Shown in pieces: positions 9,110 to 17,223 of a DNA stretch of 64,000 nucleotides (position 1 is its first letter; each line of letters opens with the position of its first letter). The notes beneath the pieces were generated by a model that ran no database searches, was not told where the DNA came from, and saw only the letters and a program-made list of their open reading frames with translations. This DNA is from CBDCCV01 sp965215025 (GTDB lineage: Bacteria; Bacteroidota; Rhodothermia; Rhodothermales; Salinibacteraceae): NCBI GenBank assembly GCA_965215025.1, contig CBDCCV010000002.1, positions 930,001 to 994,000 of the forward strand. Reading direction: 5' to 3'. Both the position numbers and the translations under genes were made by a program.

Positions 9110-10414
9110 ATGAACAACACCCCATCCACCTCCCAGCTACCGCACGCGGAGCAGAAGACGAACCTGGAACCGCCTTCCGGCACAAACCGGCGCATTTTCC
9201 TCTCCCGCGCTCTTGGAGCCGGCGGGGGCCTACTCATCCTTGGGACGGCCGGGTGCGCCGAGGGCGATGGACAGTCAAGCAGTACAGACGCGCAGAACAC
9301 GGCGCAGGCCAGCATCGAGCAGGCGCCAGCCCTGCCGAATGGAAAAGTGTTAGAGGACTTCATTCTCCACTCCGAACGCCCGCTGGCGATAGAAACAAAG
9401 CGGAACGCCTTTGGCACGAGCGGCATCGTCCCGCACGAACTGCTCTACATCCGCAACAACTTGCCCATGCCCGACCCGTCTTTCGTGGAGGACCGCGACG
9501 GCTGGGAACTGGCCGTGGAGGGCGTCAAGAATCCGCGCACGGTCACCGTTGGCGAGTTGAAGGGAATGGGGCTCGAAACGATAGCCGTTGTACTGCAGTG
9601 CTCGGGCAACGGACGCACGTTCTTCGAGCACGGTGCCTCCGGCTCGCAGTGGGGCGTGGGCGCCGCCGGGTGCGTCGTGTGGAGCGGCGTGCCGGTGCGC
9701 ATCGTAGCTGAGGAGTTGGGCGGTGTAGTGGATGGCACGCGCTTCGTCACCGGCACGGGCGGGGAGGAGTTGCCCGAGGGCCTCGACCCAAAGCAGGTTG
9801 TCGTTGAGCGCTCCGTTCCTTTGGAGAAGGGCATGAAGGACGCGCTCTTGGCTTGGGAGATGAACGGCAAGCCGATCCCGCTTGCGCACGGTGGGCCGCT
9901 CCGTCTCATTGTGCCAGGCTACTACGGCTGCAATCAGATCAAGTACATCAAGCGCCTGGGCTTCACTCCAGAGATCAGCGACGCAACGATCATGCAGACG
10001 GGCTACCGCGTCCGGCCCATCGGCAAGCCGGGCGACCCGAGCCAACCCACCATGTGGGACATGAACGTGAAGTCGTGGATCAACCACCCAAGTGGCGATG
10101 GCGGCGCCCTCCAGCCCGGCCTCGTGCAGATTGACGGGGTGGCCTTCGGTGGCGATGAGGCCCTCGATGGCGTGGAGGTCTCACTCGACGGCGGGCAGAC
10201 GTGGGAGGTCGCGCAGCTCATCGGGCCGGATCTCGGCCGCTACGCCTGGCGGCAGTTCGTCTTCCCAGCGACGCTGGAGACGGGCACCTACACGCTCGCC
10301 AGCCGCGCCACCGACGCCAGCGGCAACACGCAGCCCGCCGAACGCATGGAGAACGAGCGCGGCTACGGCGACAACAGCTGGCGCGACCACGCCGTGCAGG
10401 TCATCGTCGGCTAA
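9110..10414 (+). CDS. SorA-like sulfite dehydrogenase, molybdopterin subunit
   Basis: A 434-residue protein starting at the ATG preceded by GGGAGG at ideal spacing; the longer upstream frame is rejected. A twin-arginine signal (NRRIFLSRALGAGGGLLILG, residues 26-45) ends in a possible lipobox at C49. Residues 90-330 are the sulfite-oxidase molybdopterin domain; C164 in VLQCSGNGR is the conserved cysteine that ligates molybdenum. Residues 335-434 are the Mo-co dimerisation domain (WINHPSGDG, VEVSLDGGQTWE). It oxidises sulfite to sulfate and passes electrons to a cytochrome c. The cytochrome gene follows 80 bp downstream. The exporter and regulator upstream complete a sulfite-handling module. 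Confidence 0.88.
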   Translation: MNNTPSTSQLPHAEQKTNLEPPSGTNRRIFLSRALGAGGGLLILGTAGCAEGDGQSSSTDAQNTAQASIEQAPALPNGKVLEDFILHSERPLAIETKRNAFGTSGIVPHELLYIRNNLPMPDPSFVEDRDGWELAVEGVKNPRTVTVGELKGMGLETIAVVLQCSGNGRTFFEHGASGSQWGVGAAGCVVWSGVPVRIVAEELGGVVDGTRFVTGTGGEELPEGLDPKQVVVERSVPLEKGMKDALLAWEMNGKPIPLAHGGPLRLIVPGYYGCNQIKYIKRLGFTPEISDATIMQTGYRVRPIGKPGDPSQPTMWDMNVKSWINHPSGDGGALQPGLVQIDGVAFGGDEALDGVEVSLDGGQTWEVAQLIGPDLGRYAWRQFVFPATLETGTYTLASRATDASGNTQPAERMENERGYGDNSWRDHAVQVIVG

Positions 10415-10494
10415 AGCGGTTTCCTTTGCGTCAAACGTGCCCGTTTACCCTTTCGCTGCGTTCGCCTACTCTTGCTCGACCGTAAACGCTCCTG

Positions 10495-10863
10495 ATGCGC
10501 GTCTCTACCGCATACCTAAGCCATTTCCTCGTCGCTTGGTCGCCTGCCTTGGTAGCCGTACTGATCATAGGCTGTGGCGGAAAGGGGGGTAATGCGCAAT
10601 CACAGGCCAAGATGGAGATGGGTAGGAGAGTCTTCACGCAGGTGTCTCAACCGACGTGTACGACCTGTCATGCGCTCGATGAAGCCAGATCGAATGGGCA
10701 GATAGGCCCGGACCTTGACAAGCTTCAACCGAGCGAGCAGCAGGTCGTCGCCTCAGTGACGAATGGCGTGGGGGTAATGCCGGCACAGAAGGGCACGCTG
10801 ACAGCTGAGCAGATTCAGGCCGTGGCCTACTACGTCGCTCAAGCAGCCAGCAACACGCAATAA
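10495..10863 (+). CDS. SorB-like c-type cytochrome, electron acceptor
   Basis: A 122-residue protein with an N-terminal hydrophobic segment ending in a lipobox (LIIGC, Cys27), so it is probably a lipoprotein. One haem site, CTTCH at 55-59, and a probable axial methionine in GVMPAQKG define a small class I cytochrome c domain over residues 38-122. Its place directly after the sulfite dehydrogenase matches the SorA-SorB pair, in which the cytochrome takes electrons from the molybdenum subunit and feeds the respiratory chain. Confidence 0.85.
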   Translation: MRVSTAYLSHFLVAWSPALVAVLIIGCGGKGGNAQSQAKMEMGRRVFTQVSQPTCTTCHALDEARSNGQIGPDLDKLQPSEQQVVASVTNGVGVMPAQKGTLTAEQIQAVAYYVAQAASNTQ

Positions 10864-10954
10864 GCACCTCGGCAAGGGGTGATAGCTCGCAGGTGTTGGT
10901 CGTTCTCTCTTTTCCACTGCCCAAGCCGTCTCGCTCATACGTCCTTATCCTGCG

Positions 10955-12046
10955 ATGTCCAACACGTCATACCCGGTGGCTGTCGAACCATTCGGACGTA
11001 CTGAGGACGGGCAACGCGTGAGTGTCTACACCCTCACCAATGCGAACGGCATGGAAGTGCGCGTCACCAACTACGGCGGCATCATCCTCTCCCTCCTCGC
11101 CCCGAACGCCAAGGGCAAGATGGAGGATGTGGTGCTCGGCTACGACCGCCTCGCCAGCTACGAAGAGGAATCGCCGTACTTCGGCGCGCTCATCGGCCGC
11201 TACGGCAACCGCATTGCCGAAGGGCGCTTCACGCTGGAGGGCGAGACCTATACCCTCGCCACCAACAACGGCCTGAACCACCTCCACGGCGGGGAGCGGG
11301 GCTTCGACAAGCACGTTTGGGATGCGGAGCCGTTCGCTCGGGTCAACGCCGAAGGCGTCGTCTTCACCCGCATTAGTCCCGATGGCGAGGAAGGCTACCC
11401 CGGCCGGCTCAAGGCGAAGGTGACCTACACGCTTACGGACGGCAACGCGCTCGTCTTTGATTACAAGGCCACGACGAACAAAGCTACGCCCGTCAACCTC
11501 ACGCAGCACTCCTACTTCAACCTCGCGGGCGACGGATCGGGCGACATCCTCGACCACAGCGTCATGCTCAACGCCGACCGCTTCACGCCCGTCGATTCGA
11601 CGCTCATCCCTACCGGCGAGCTGCGGCCCGTGGAGGGCACGCCGTTCGACTTTCGCCAGGCCACGGCCATCGGCGCGCGCATTAACGAGGACAACCGGCA
11701 GCTGCGCTACGGCCAGGGCTACGACCACAACTTCGTTCTGAACGAGGAGGGCGCCACCTGGGGCGACTCGCTCACCCTCGCCGCGCGCGTCACCGAGCCA
11801 ACGAGCGGGCGCGTGATGACCGTCTACACCACCGAGCCGGGCGTGCAGTTCTACTCCGGTAACCTCCTCGACGGCCGCCTTGCCGGAAAAGGCGGCGTCC
11901 GGTACAAACGCCGTAGCGGCTTCGCGCTCGAGACGCAGCACTTCCCCAACTCGCCCAACGAGCCGTCTTTTCCTTCGACCATCCTGCGCCCTGGCGAGAC
12001 CTACCGCTCGCGCACCGTCTACCAGTTCGACACCCGCTCCGGGTGA
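10955..12046 (+). CDS. galM: Aldose 1-epimerase (galactose mutarotase)
   Basis: A 363-residue, single-domain beta-sandwich protein of normal GalM length. Visible motifs are TNYGGIILSLLAPN, GRYGNRIAEGRF, NNGLNHLHGG, TQHSYFNLAG with the catalytic-type histidine, GYDHNFVLN, and FALETQHFPNSPN, which holds the catalytic-type glutamate. It interconverts alpha and beta anomers of aldoses such as galactose or glucose in the cytoplasm. No signal peptide is present. It follows the SorB-like gene by 91 bp but is functionally unrelated and may have its own promoter. Confidence 0.92.
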   Translation: MSNTSYPVAVEPFGRTEDGQRVSVYTLTNANGMEVRVTNYGGIILSLLAPNAKGKMEDVVLGYDRLASYEEESPYFGALIGRYGNRIAEGRFTLEGETYTLATNNGLNHLHGGERGFDKHVWDAEPFARVNAEGVVFTRISPDGEEGYPGRLKAKVTYTLTDGNALVFDYKATTNKATPVNLTQHSYFNLAGDGSGDILDHSVMLNADRFTPVDSTLIPTGELRPVEGTPFDFRQATAIGARINEDNRQLRYGQGYDHNFVLNEEGATWGDSLTLAARVTEPTSGRVMTVYTTEPGVQFYSGNLLDGRLAGKGGVRYKRRSGFALETQHFPNSPNEPSFPSTILRPGETYRSRTVYQFDTRSG

Positions 12047-12582
12047 GGCCGCGTAGAACCCGGACTACTACGAACTGCCGCACCGCTCGGTGAACAGTAC
12101 GATCATCGCGCCCGTGCCTGGCTAAGGGTCGACCTATCGCACCCCTTCATGCTCCGCCGCGCCGGCACTTCCTCAAGTCATTGAGGACTTGCGTGTACAC
12201 GGGGTAAGCGTAGACAACGTAAAGCCGCTCAAAAGACGACCGCCTTCCTCTTCACGCTGCGTACGAGGGCCCGAGTGCTTAACATCGGGAAGTCTTCAGT
12301 CAATCGCGCTTGCGCTTCAAAGCGATGACTGTGCAGGGGCGCGCGCATCCTCGAGGAAGATTATCAGGCGGCGTTCAACTGTTTTCAGGCGCCGGGGAGG
12401 AGCGGCTTCATAAAACGAGCAGCACTCCACGGCCGCGCTCTTTCTTATAAAAACCGTCGGCGGTCCCCTTACCACTTAGTCCTTACCTGCCGTTCGCGCG
12501 AAAGCGGCAAAAAGGTCATCCCTCTCAAGAAAACAGCAGCCCGCAGCCCGATTCCCGTTTGTACCGGCTCCCGCGCGACGCA
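12047..12582. other. Gap between galM and the comM remnant, no gene supported
   Basis: About 536 bp in which every open frame is short and has no recognisable domain. A few residues near 12059-12122 (PDYYELPHRSV, followed by a stop) read like the tail of a protein, but nothing upstream continues it. No terminator hairpin or tRNA is recognised. Confidence 0.4.
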
Positions 12583-13115
12583 TCAGCGCGTCCAGGCGTT
12601 GCGGTCGAGCGAGCGGTACTGGATCGCTTCGGAGAGGTGCGGCGTCCCGATGCGCGCGGCGCCGTCGAGGTCGGCCACGGTGCGGGCCACCTTGAGGATG
12701 CGGTCGTAGGCGCGCGCCGAGAGGCCGAGGCGGCTGAGCGCCATCTTCATAAGCCCTTCCCCGGCGGCGTCGAGCGCGCAGTGGCGGCGCACCTGGCGCG
12801 TGGTCATCTGCGCGTTGCAGTGCGCGCTGCGCCGCCGCCGGGCGTTTTGCGGCGAGGCGCCTGGCTCTGAGGCCGCGTCGCCAAGGCGCTCGGCCTGCCG
12901 GCGGCGCGCGGCCACCACGCGCGCGCGCACGGCCTCTGACGCCTCGCCCGGCTCGCGCCGGCGCAGCTCCTCGAACGGCACCGGCGCCACCTCGATGTGC
13001 AGGTCGATCCGGTCCATGAGCGGCCCGCTGATGCGGCCGAGGTAGCGCTGCACCTGCGCCGGCGCGCACACGCACGGGCGCTGCGGGTTGTTGAGGTGCC
13101 CGCACGGGCACAGTC
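12583..13115 (-). pseudogene. comM/YifB Mg-chelatase-like gene, 3' fragment
   Basis: About 177 codons match the C-terminal third of ComM-type AAA ATPases: CPCGHLNNPQRPC, VQRYLGRISGPLMDRIDLHIEV, LSARAYDRILKVARTVADLDG and AIQYRSLDR. The Walker motifs and the whole N-terminal part are absent. Similarity begins abruptly at the CPCG motif near 13112; upstream in the same frame the residues (RARGGKKATR) are unrelated, and the opposite strand becomes an HTH gene. Intact ComM is about 500 residues and acts as a branch-migration helicase in natural transformation. This copy cannot work. Confidence 0.8.
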
Positions 13116-13118
13116 GCG

Positions 13119-13613
13119 TTGCCTTTTTGCCACCTCGCGCTCGAAGGTTCACGACCTCTTCCCCAGGCTTATCCAGAGGAGCTTCGTTCAATAGGCGACC
13201 ACATTAGGAAGAAACGACTCGACTCAGAACTTCTGCAAAGAGAAGTAGCCGAACGCATCGGCATCGATCCTTGTACGATCACCAACTGGGAGCGCGGGCA
13301 CACGGATCCGGAGGTTCGATACATGCCGAGCATCATCAGCTTCCTCGATTACCTCCCCTTCCCTCTCGGGGAGACATTCCCGGAGAAGCTCAAAACCTTC
13401 CGGATGATCGAAGGGCTGTCTCAGGAGGAAGCGGCTCGGCGACTCGGCGTTGACCCCACGACGGTGCGGAAATGGGAGGCAGGACTGAGCCGGCCGTCCC
13501 AAGGCCTTGAAACCCGCGCATTGAAGATCATCCATATTGCTCTTGGAGAGGTTTGCCAAAATCAAAATCGTGTCAAGGATCTAAAAGATCGGCAGAACGA
13601 TTCACATAGATAA
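13119..13613 (+). pseudogene. Helix-turn-helix (XRE-type) gene, probably 5'-truncated
   Basis: Residues from YPEELRSIGDHIRKKRLD onward form a protein with two XRE-like helix-turn-helix units (LLQREVAERIGIDPCTITNWERG and LSQEEAARRLGVDPTTVRKWEAG). The only usable start is a TTG at 13119, which lies in the join with the comM fragment, and the first 15 residues are unlike the family. I infer the original 5' end was lost in the rearrangement. The reading frame is otherwise intact; its stop codon TAA forms the first bases of the target duplication of the IS4-like element that follows. Confidence 0.6.
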
Positions 13614-13619
13614 GCGGGA

Positions 13620-14889
13620 CTCACTACCGGACAGTTTGTGAGGAGTCGGGTGGAGGCAGAGAAAACGCTACGAGAAGCTTCTCGCCATGGTTGAGCAAGT
13701 ATTCCAAGAGGCGCAGGCCTAACTGGAAAAGCCCCAGGTCCACGCGCGAGGTGCGATGAAACTGGCGGTACCACCCTTTTTGAATGCTCTCTCGGCCGAG
13801 ATAGATCATCCACAGGTAGGCCAGCGATGCGGCCATCAGGAGCCGCGCCAGCCGCTTTGGAGCCGAAATATGGCTTTTGTTGATATGAAAGCCTCTGCTT
13901 TTCTGGTCGGAGAAGAGCGTCTCGATTTGAAAGCGGCGCCGGTACCAATGAACTGCTTCCCCGGCCACCTCCAGATTCGTTACCAGCGGCAGGCCCTCTT
14001 CGTAGCCTTCCTCATGAACAAAAACTACCTGTACCGGGCCGTAACGCCGATGCGTGATCGAAGCCTGTGGCACGCTCGCGTATCGCTCTCCCGCCAGCGG
14101 GCGAAGCTCGCCGATAGGAAAGACTTCCCCGTTTCGGTCTTCTACGAGCGTGGAGCAAGAGGTACGGCAGACGTACTCGATGCCGCTCGCATCGAGCGCC
14201 TGCTGCAAACTGGCCGAGTCGAACTCCCCGTCGCCGAGAAAAATGAACGTGGCTCCCTCGGGTGCTATCTCACGCACGCGCTCGAGCTCACGCACGCGCT
14301 CGAGAAGCGCCCGGTGGTCGGAACTGCAGAAGTGGCCCTTCTTGCCTCGTCTGACGGCCCAGGCCAGCGGCAGAGCGCGCTTCTGGTAGAGCACCGAGGC
14401 CATCAGCGCGGCGCACCCGCGCCCGACTGCCGAGGAGTCAAAGACCACCAGCACAGGCGCGCCCTCTTCGCAGAGCCTTGCCACCAACTCGCGGGCGAAC
14501 GGCTCGAAGTAGGTCTCGAAGGGGTGGTGCGCCCGTGGTGCGCCCGGAGCGCAGGAAGCGCTCTTTGGCGCTTCGCGTGCGGCTCTGCGCTTTGGTCTGG
14601 TCCGGGGCTTTCATCGCCAGCTTGGGCAGACTCACCGAGCCGGCGGCAGCGATGCCCGCCACCATCCCTGCCAGCGTGCGCAGATGCCCGCGCAGGCGCT
14701 TCGAGGAGGAAGCTTCGGGGTGATTCCGGCAGAGATGTTGGCGCACGGCACAGTACCTTCGTATGTTGTCGCTCACAGGAAAGCTGGCAGCAGCGTTGAT
14801 GATTGGGAGCCTCGACACCCCCAACCTACGACATACTGCCGGCTTTTCCTGTGTCTGAACTAACCAGTCCTAAAGTGTCCGGTAGTGAG
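13620..14889 (-). mobile_element. IS4-like element with 9-bp target-site duplication
   Basis: A 1270-bp element bounded by inverted repeats beginning CTCACTACCGGACAGTTT (left) and, on the other strand, CTCACTACCGGACACTTT (right), 17 of 18 identical. It is flanked by a perfect direct repeat TAAGCGGGA at 13611-13619 and 14890-14898. Both ends are therefore known to the base. The single transposase is frameshifted, so this copy is probably immobile. It sits exactly at the stop codon of the HTH gene. Confidence 0.92.
13624..14824 (-). pseudogene. IS4-family DDE transposase, frameshifted
   Basis: The N-terminal part reads from 14824 (MGVSRLPIINAAASFPVSDN) to around 14540. The rest continues in another frame as HHPFETYFEPFARELVARL and VLVVFDSSAVGRG and ends SSQTVR at a TAG lying inside the left inverted repeat. 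The catalytic-domain pieces FDSS, FLGDGEFDS and YRRRFQIETLFSDQKSRG are as expected for IS4-type DDE enzymes. The frame change falls in a near-duplicated stretch (GCGCACCACGGG / CGCACCACCCC, 14528-14550), consistent with an indel. Confidence 0.82.
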
Positions 14890-14970
14890 TAAGCGGGATA
14901 CAGGTATAGAGAAAGCAAGCGCACGTTACCGTCACTATTGCTCCGGACCGGGAAACCACCGCCCGCCTGC

Positions 14971-15068
14971 TGACGTGCCCCCCAATTCTGGACACCCTGC
15001 TGAGTTAAAAAAGCGCTGCTGACGTGCCCCCCAATTCTGGACACCCTGCTGAGTTAAAAAAGCGCTGC
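14971..15068. repeat. Tandem duplication of the IS3 left end (2 x 49 bp)
   Basis: Two back-to-back copies, 14971-15019 and 15020-15068, each starting TGACGTGCCCCCC and ending AAAAAAGCGCTGC. The second copy runs on into orfB. The same arrangement with a 50-bp period is found at the other copy of the element. Confidence 0.93.
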
Positions 15069-15893
15069 TTCTGAGGTTTCGGTTGGCGTCCAGTTGGACA
15101 GGTATTCCGCCGGGGTCAGGTACCCCAGCGAGCTATGCGGGCGATGGCCGTTGTAGGCCTGACGCCACGCTTCGATGGTCTGCCGAGCGTCGGCCAGCGA
15201 AGTAAACCAGTGCAGGTTCAAGCACTCCTCGCGCAGCCTTCCGTTGAACGATTCGACGAAGGCGTTGTCCGTGGGCGTGCCCGGACGGCTGAAGTCGAGC
15301 TTGACTCCGTTCTCGTACGCCCACTGATCTACTGCTTTCGAGGTAAACTCCGTTCCATTGTCGATGAAGATCACCTCTGGGTAGCCCACCTCTGGGCAGC
15401 CGTAAGACGCTACCAAGCACTCAAGCACGGCTACGACGCGGTGTCCGGTGAGCGACTGATCGACCTCGATTGCAGGACTCACACGGCTAAAGTGATCCAC
15501 TAACGTCAGACAGCGGAACCGGCGGCCGTCGGCGAGCTGGTCGTGCACAAAATCCATCGACCAGTGCTGGTTGGGCCGGTTTGGTTCAGGCCAAACCGTG
15601 CGTGGGCGGCTGGCCTGTTTCTTCCGACTCTTCGTGCGCACCTGCAGACCCTCTTCGCGATAAAGACGCTGCACCAGCTTATGGTTGACTCGCCAGCCTT
15701 CGCGGCGCAGAAGCGCGTGCAGACGGCGGTACCCGTAGCGAACGTGAACGCCGGCAAGGTCGCGCAGGCGAATGCGCAACGCGTCGCGGCTCCGGGCTTG
15801 GCTCTCGTAGTAGTACGTAGAGCGGCTCAGTCCGACGAGCTGGCAGGCGCGGCGGCGACCAACCTCAAAACCGACATGCAGAAAGTCCACCAA
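15054..15893 (-). CDS. IS3-family transposase OrfB (rve integrase domain)
   Basis: A 279-residue frame with an N-terminal HTH_21-like region (YGYRRLHALLRREGWRVN) and the integrase catalytic core: D in WSMDFVHDQL, D in FIDNGTEFTS and E in AFVESFNGRLREEC, giving DDE with the usual spacing. It probably is made mainly as an OrfA-OrfB fusion, because the OrfA frame carries an A6G slip site just before its stop and the minus-one frame continues ALKPAHKRDLVDFLHVG into OrfB. Confidence 0.93.
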   Translation of the reverse strand: MVDFLHVGFEVGRRRACQLVGLSRSTYYYESQARSRDALRIRLRDLAGVHVRYGYRRLHALLRREGWRVNHKLVQRLYREEGLQVRTKSRKKQASRPRTVWPEPNRPNQHWSMDFVHDQLADGRRFRCLTLVDHFSRVSPAIEVDQSLTGHRVVAVLECLVASYGCPEVGYPEVIFIDNGTEFTSKAVDQWAYENGVKLDFSRPGTPTDNAFVESFNGRLREECLNLHWFTSLADARQTIEAWRQAYNGHRPHSSLGYLTPAEYLSNWTPTETSEAALF

Positions 15894-15913
15894 GTCGCGC
15901 TTATGAGCCGGCT

Positions 15914-16180
15914 TCAGAGCTTTTTTGCGATCACCTCTTGAAGCATGTGCTTGTCGAGCGAGAGATCGGCGACGAGCTGTTTGAGCCGCTTGTTCTCGCG
16001 CTCCAGTTCTTTGAGGCGATTGAGTTCAGCTACACCCATGCCGGCGAACTTGCGCCGCCACCGGTAGAACGTCTGCTGGCTGATGCCGAGCTCGCGGCAA
16101 ATCTCGGCCACGGTCTTGCCGGCCTCGGCCTGGCGCAGGGCGTACCCGATCTGCTCGTTGGTGAAGGCCTTCTTTTTCAT
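15914..16180 (-). CDS. IS3-family OrfA (HTH, leucine-rich tail)
   Basis: An 88-residue protein with a helix-turn-helix (TVAEICRELGISQQTFYRWRRK) and a leucine-heptad coiled coil (LKELERENKRLKQLVADLSL) typical of the IS407 group. It binds the IS ends. The last codons hold the frameshift signal that joins it to OrfB. Confidence 0.93.
   Translation of the reverse strand: MKKKAFTNEQIGYALRQAEAGKTVAEICRELGISQQTFYRWRRKFAGMGVAELNRLKELERENKRLKQLVADLSLDKHMLQEVIAKKL
15920..15926 (-). promoter_or_regulatory. Programmed -1 frameshift heptamer A AAA AAG
   Basis: On the minus strand the zero frame reads GCA AAA AAG CTC TGA. The A-AAA-AAG heptamer allows tandem slippage into the frame of OrfB two codons before the OrfA stop. 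This is the standard IS3-family device for making the fused transposase. Confidence 0.8.
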
Positions 16181-16415
16181 GGTCCCTCTCGTTGGGTTGG
16201 GGACCTCAAAGTAGCAAATTCTAACGCAAGCGGCGTGTCCAGTTTTCGGGGGTCAGGTCAGCCCACCGGCGTTCCCAAATTCGATTTCGTGCAGTCTAAA
16301 CGCTACGTTCGAGGTGTCTACCAAGACCTCCCACAAGCTCGGCGTGCCATGCCGAGGACACCGGCTCTGGAAGAAACGAAGACCCTCGTAGTGCAGAAGC
16401 TTCGTGCGCGACGAG

Positions 16416-16508
16416 GAGGTCTTAATATGTGAGATCTGCGAGACGTTCTCGCTCAGCCGCACCACGCTCTGCCGCTACGTCGCGCCCGACGGGGAGTGGC
16501 GTCGGTAG
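16416..16508 (+). pseudogene. Serine resolvase C-terminal remnant
   Basis: Thirty codons ending at a TAG read EVLICEICETFSLSRTTLCRYVAPDG, matching the C-terminal HTH of TnpR/Hin-type serine recombinases. The catalytic domain is absent; the 155 bp back to the IS3 element do not continue the frame. It marks a lost mobile element at the edge of the island. Confidence 0.65.
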
Positions 16509-16579
16509 CGACAGTTCTACCGTAATATCCTGCAGAGGTGATAAGATTCAGATGTCTACTACTAACGATTGAGGATGGG

Positions 16580-17182
16580 ATGCAGAAAGGCACTGGTCAC
16601 CTCTACGTTTTCGAAGGTCCTGATGGTGTCGGAAAGTCCTCGGTTTCAGAGGCGTTCGCCCACGCACTTGAGACCGAGGGGCACTCGGTCTGGCACACTG
16701 CATTTCCGGGTAATGAGGAAGGCACCCTCGGAAAGCTGGTGTATGAGGTGCATCATAACTCGTCCGCGTACGGCATCGAGTCTCTTGATCCTGTCAGTCT
16801 TCAAGCGTTACACGTTGCTGCGCATGTAGACGCTATACGTCAGCGGATCCTGCCACGCCTTCGAGAAGGAGTGAGCGTAGTTCTGGATCGCTTCTGGTGG
16901 TCCACATTCGTGTACGGTCTTGTTGGCGGCGTGGATCGCAACTCGTTGGACGCGATGCTGAGCCTTGAGCGCTTGCACTGGCAGAGTGCGCAACCTGACA
17001 TGCTTTTCCTGATCGACCGCGCTGAACCGTTTGGACCGGCATCCTCAAACTGGAACGAACTGCGACAGACGTATCTGCGCTATGCGAAGAACGAAGAGCA
17101 TCCGTATCCTGTCGAGGTGATGACGAACGACGGCACGCTGCGCCAAACCGTTGATGAAGTGGTTGCAGCCGTCGTTCTTTGA
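16580..17182 (+). CDS. Thymidylate-kinase-like P-loop kinase
   Basis: A 200-residue protein starting at ATG 16580, preceded by GAGGATGGG; an earlier in-frame start at 16538 is less likely. The P-loop is GPDGVGKSS at residues 13-21, and the DRFWW block fits the DR(Y/F) motif of dTMP kinases. The middle (HVAAHVDAIRQRILPRLREGVSVVLDRFWWST) is laid out like Tmk. It is divergent from housekeeping Tmk and lies 41 bp ahead of a DNA-base-hypermodification-type gene and a thymidylate-synthase-like gene. Phosphorylation of a thymidine-type nucleotide or a modified base is inferred. Confidence 0.72.
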   Translation: MQKGTGHLYVFEGPDGVGKSSVSEAFAHALETEGHSVWHTAFPGNEEGTLGKLVYEVHHNSSAYGIESLDPVSLQALHVAAHVDAIRQRILPRLREGVSVVLDRFWWSTFVYGLVGGVDRNSLDAMLSLERLHWQSAQPDMLFLIDRAEPFGPASSNWNELRQTYLRYAKNEEHPYPVEVMTNDGTLRQTVDEVVAAVVL

Positions 17183-17223
17183 GGAACGCTCGCCTTACGT
17201 GCTCTCCCGGTTTCCTTGGTATT

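Larger units (their letters stand above)
14971..16260 (-). mobile_element. IS3-family (IS407-like) element, copy 1
   Basis: A 1290-bp element with termini TGACGTGCCCCCCAATT and, inverted, TGACCTGACCCCCGAAA, followed on both sides by CTGGACAC. It encodes overlapping orfA and orfB. The left 49 bp are present twice in tandem. It matches the copy at 57311-58601 over its whole length apart from one base at the duplicated end, showing recent transposition. No target duplication is obvious in the flanks. Confidence 0.92.

Noticed and set aside
10967..11941. 324-codon minus-strand frame across the mutarotase gene
   Set aside because: Antisense by-product of GC-rich codon use; the plus strand encodes a complete GalM.
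14971..16260. Search for a 3-5 bp target duplication at the IS3 copy 1
   Set aside because: Left flank CTGC and right flank GCCC do not match; later deletion or recombination at one side is possible.
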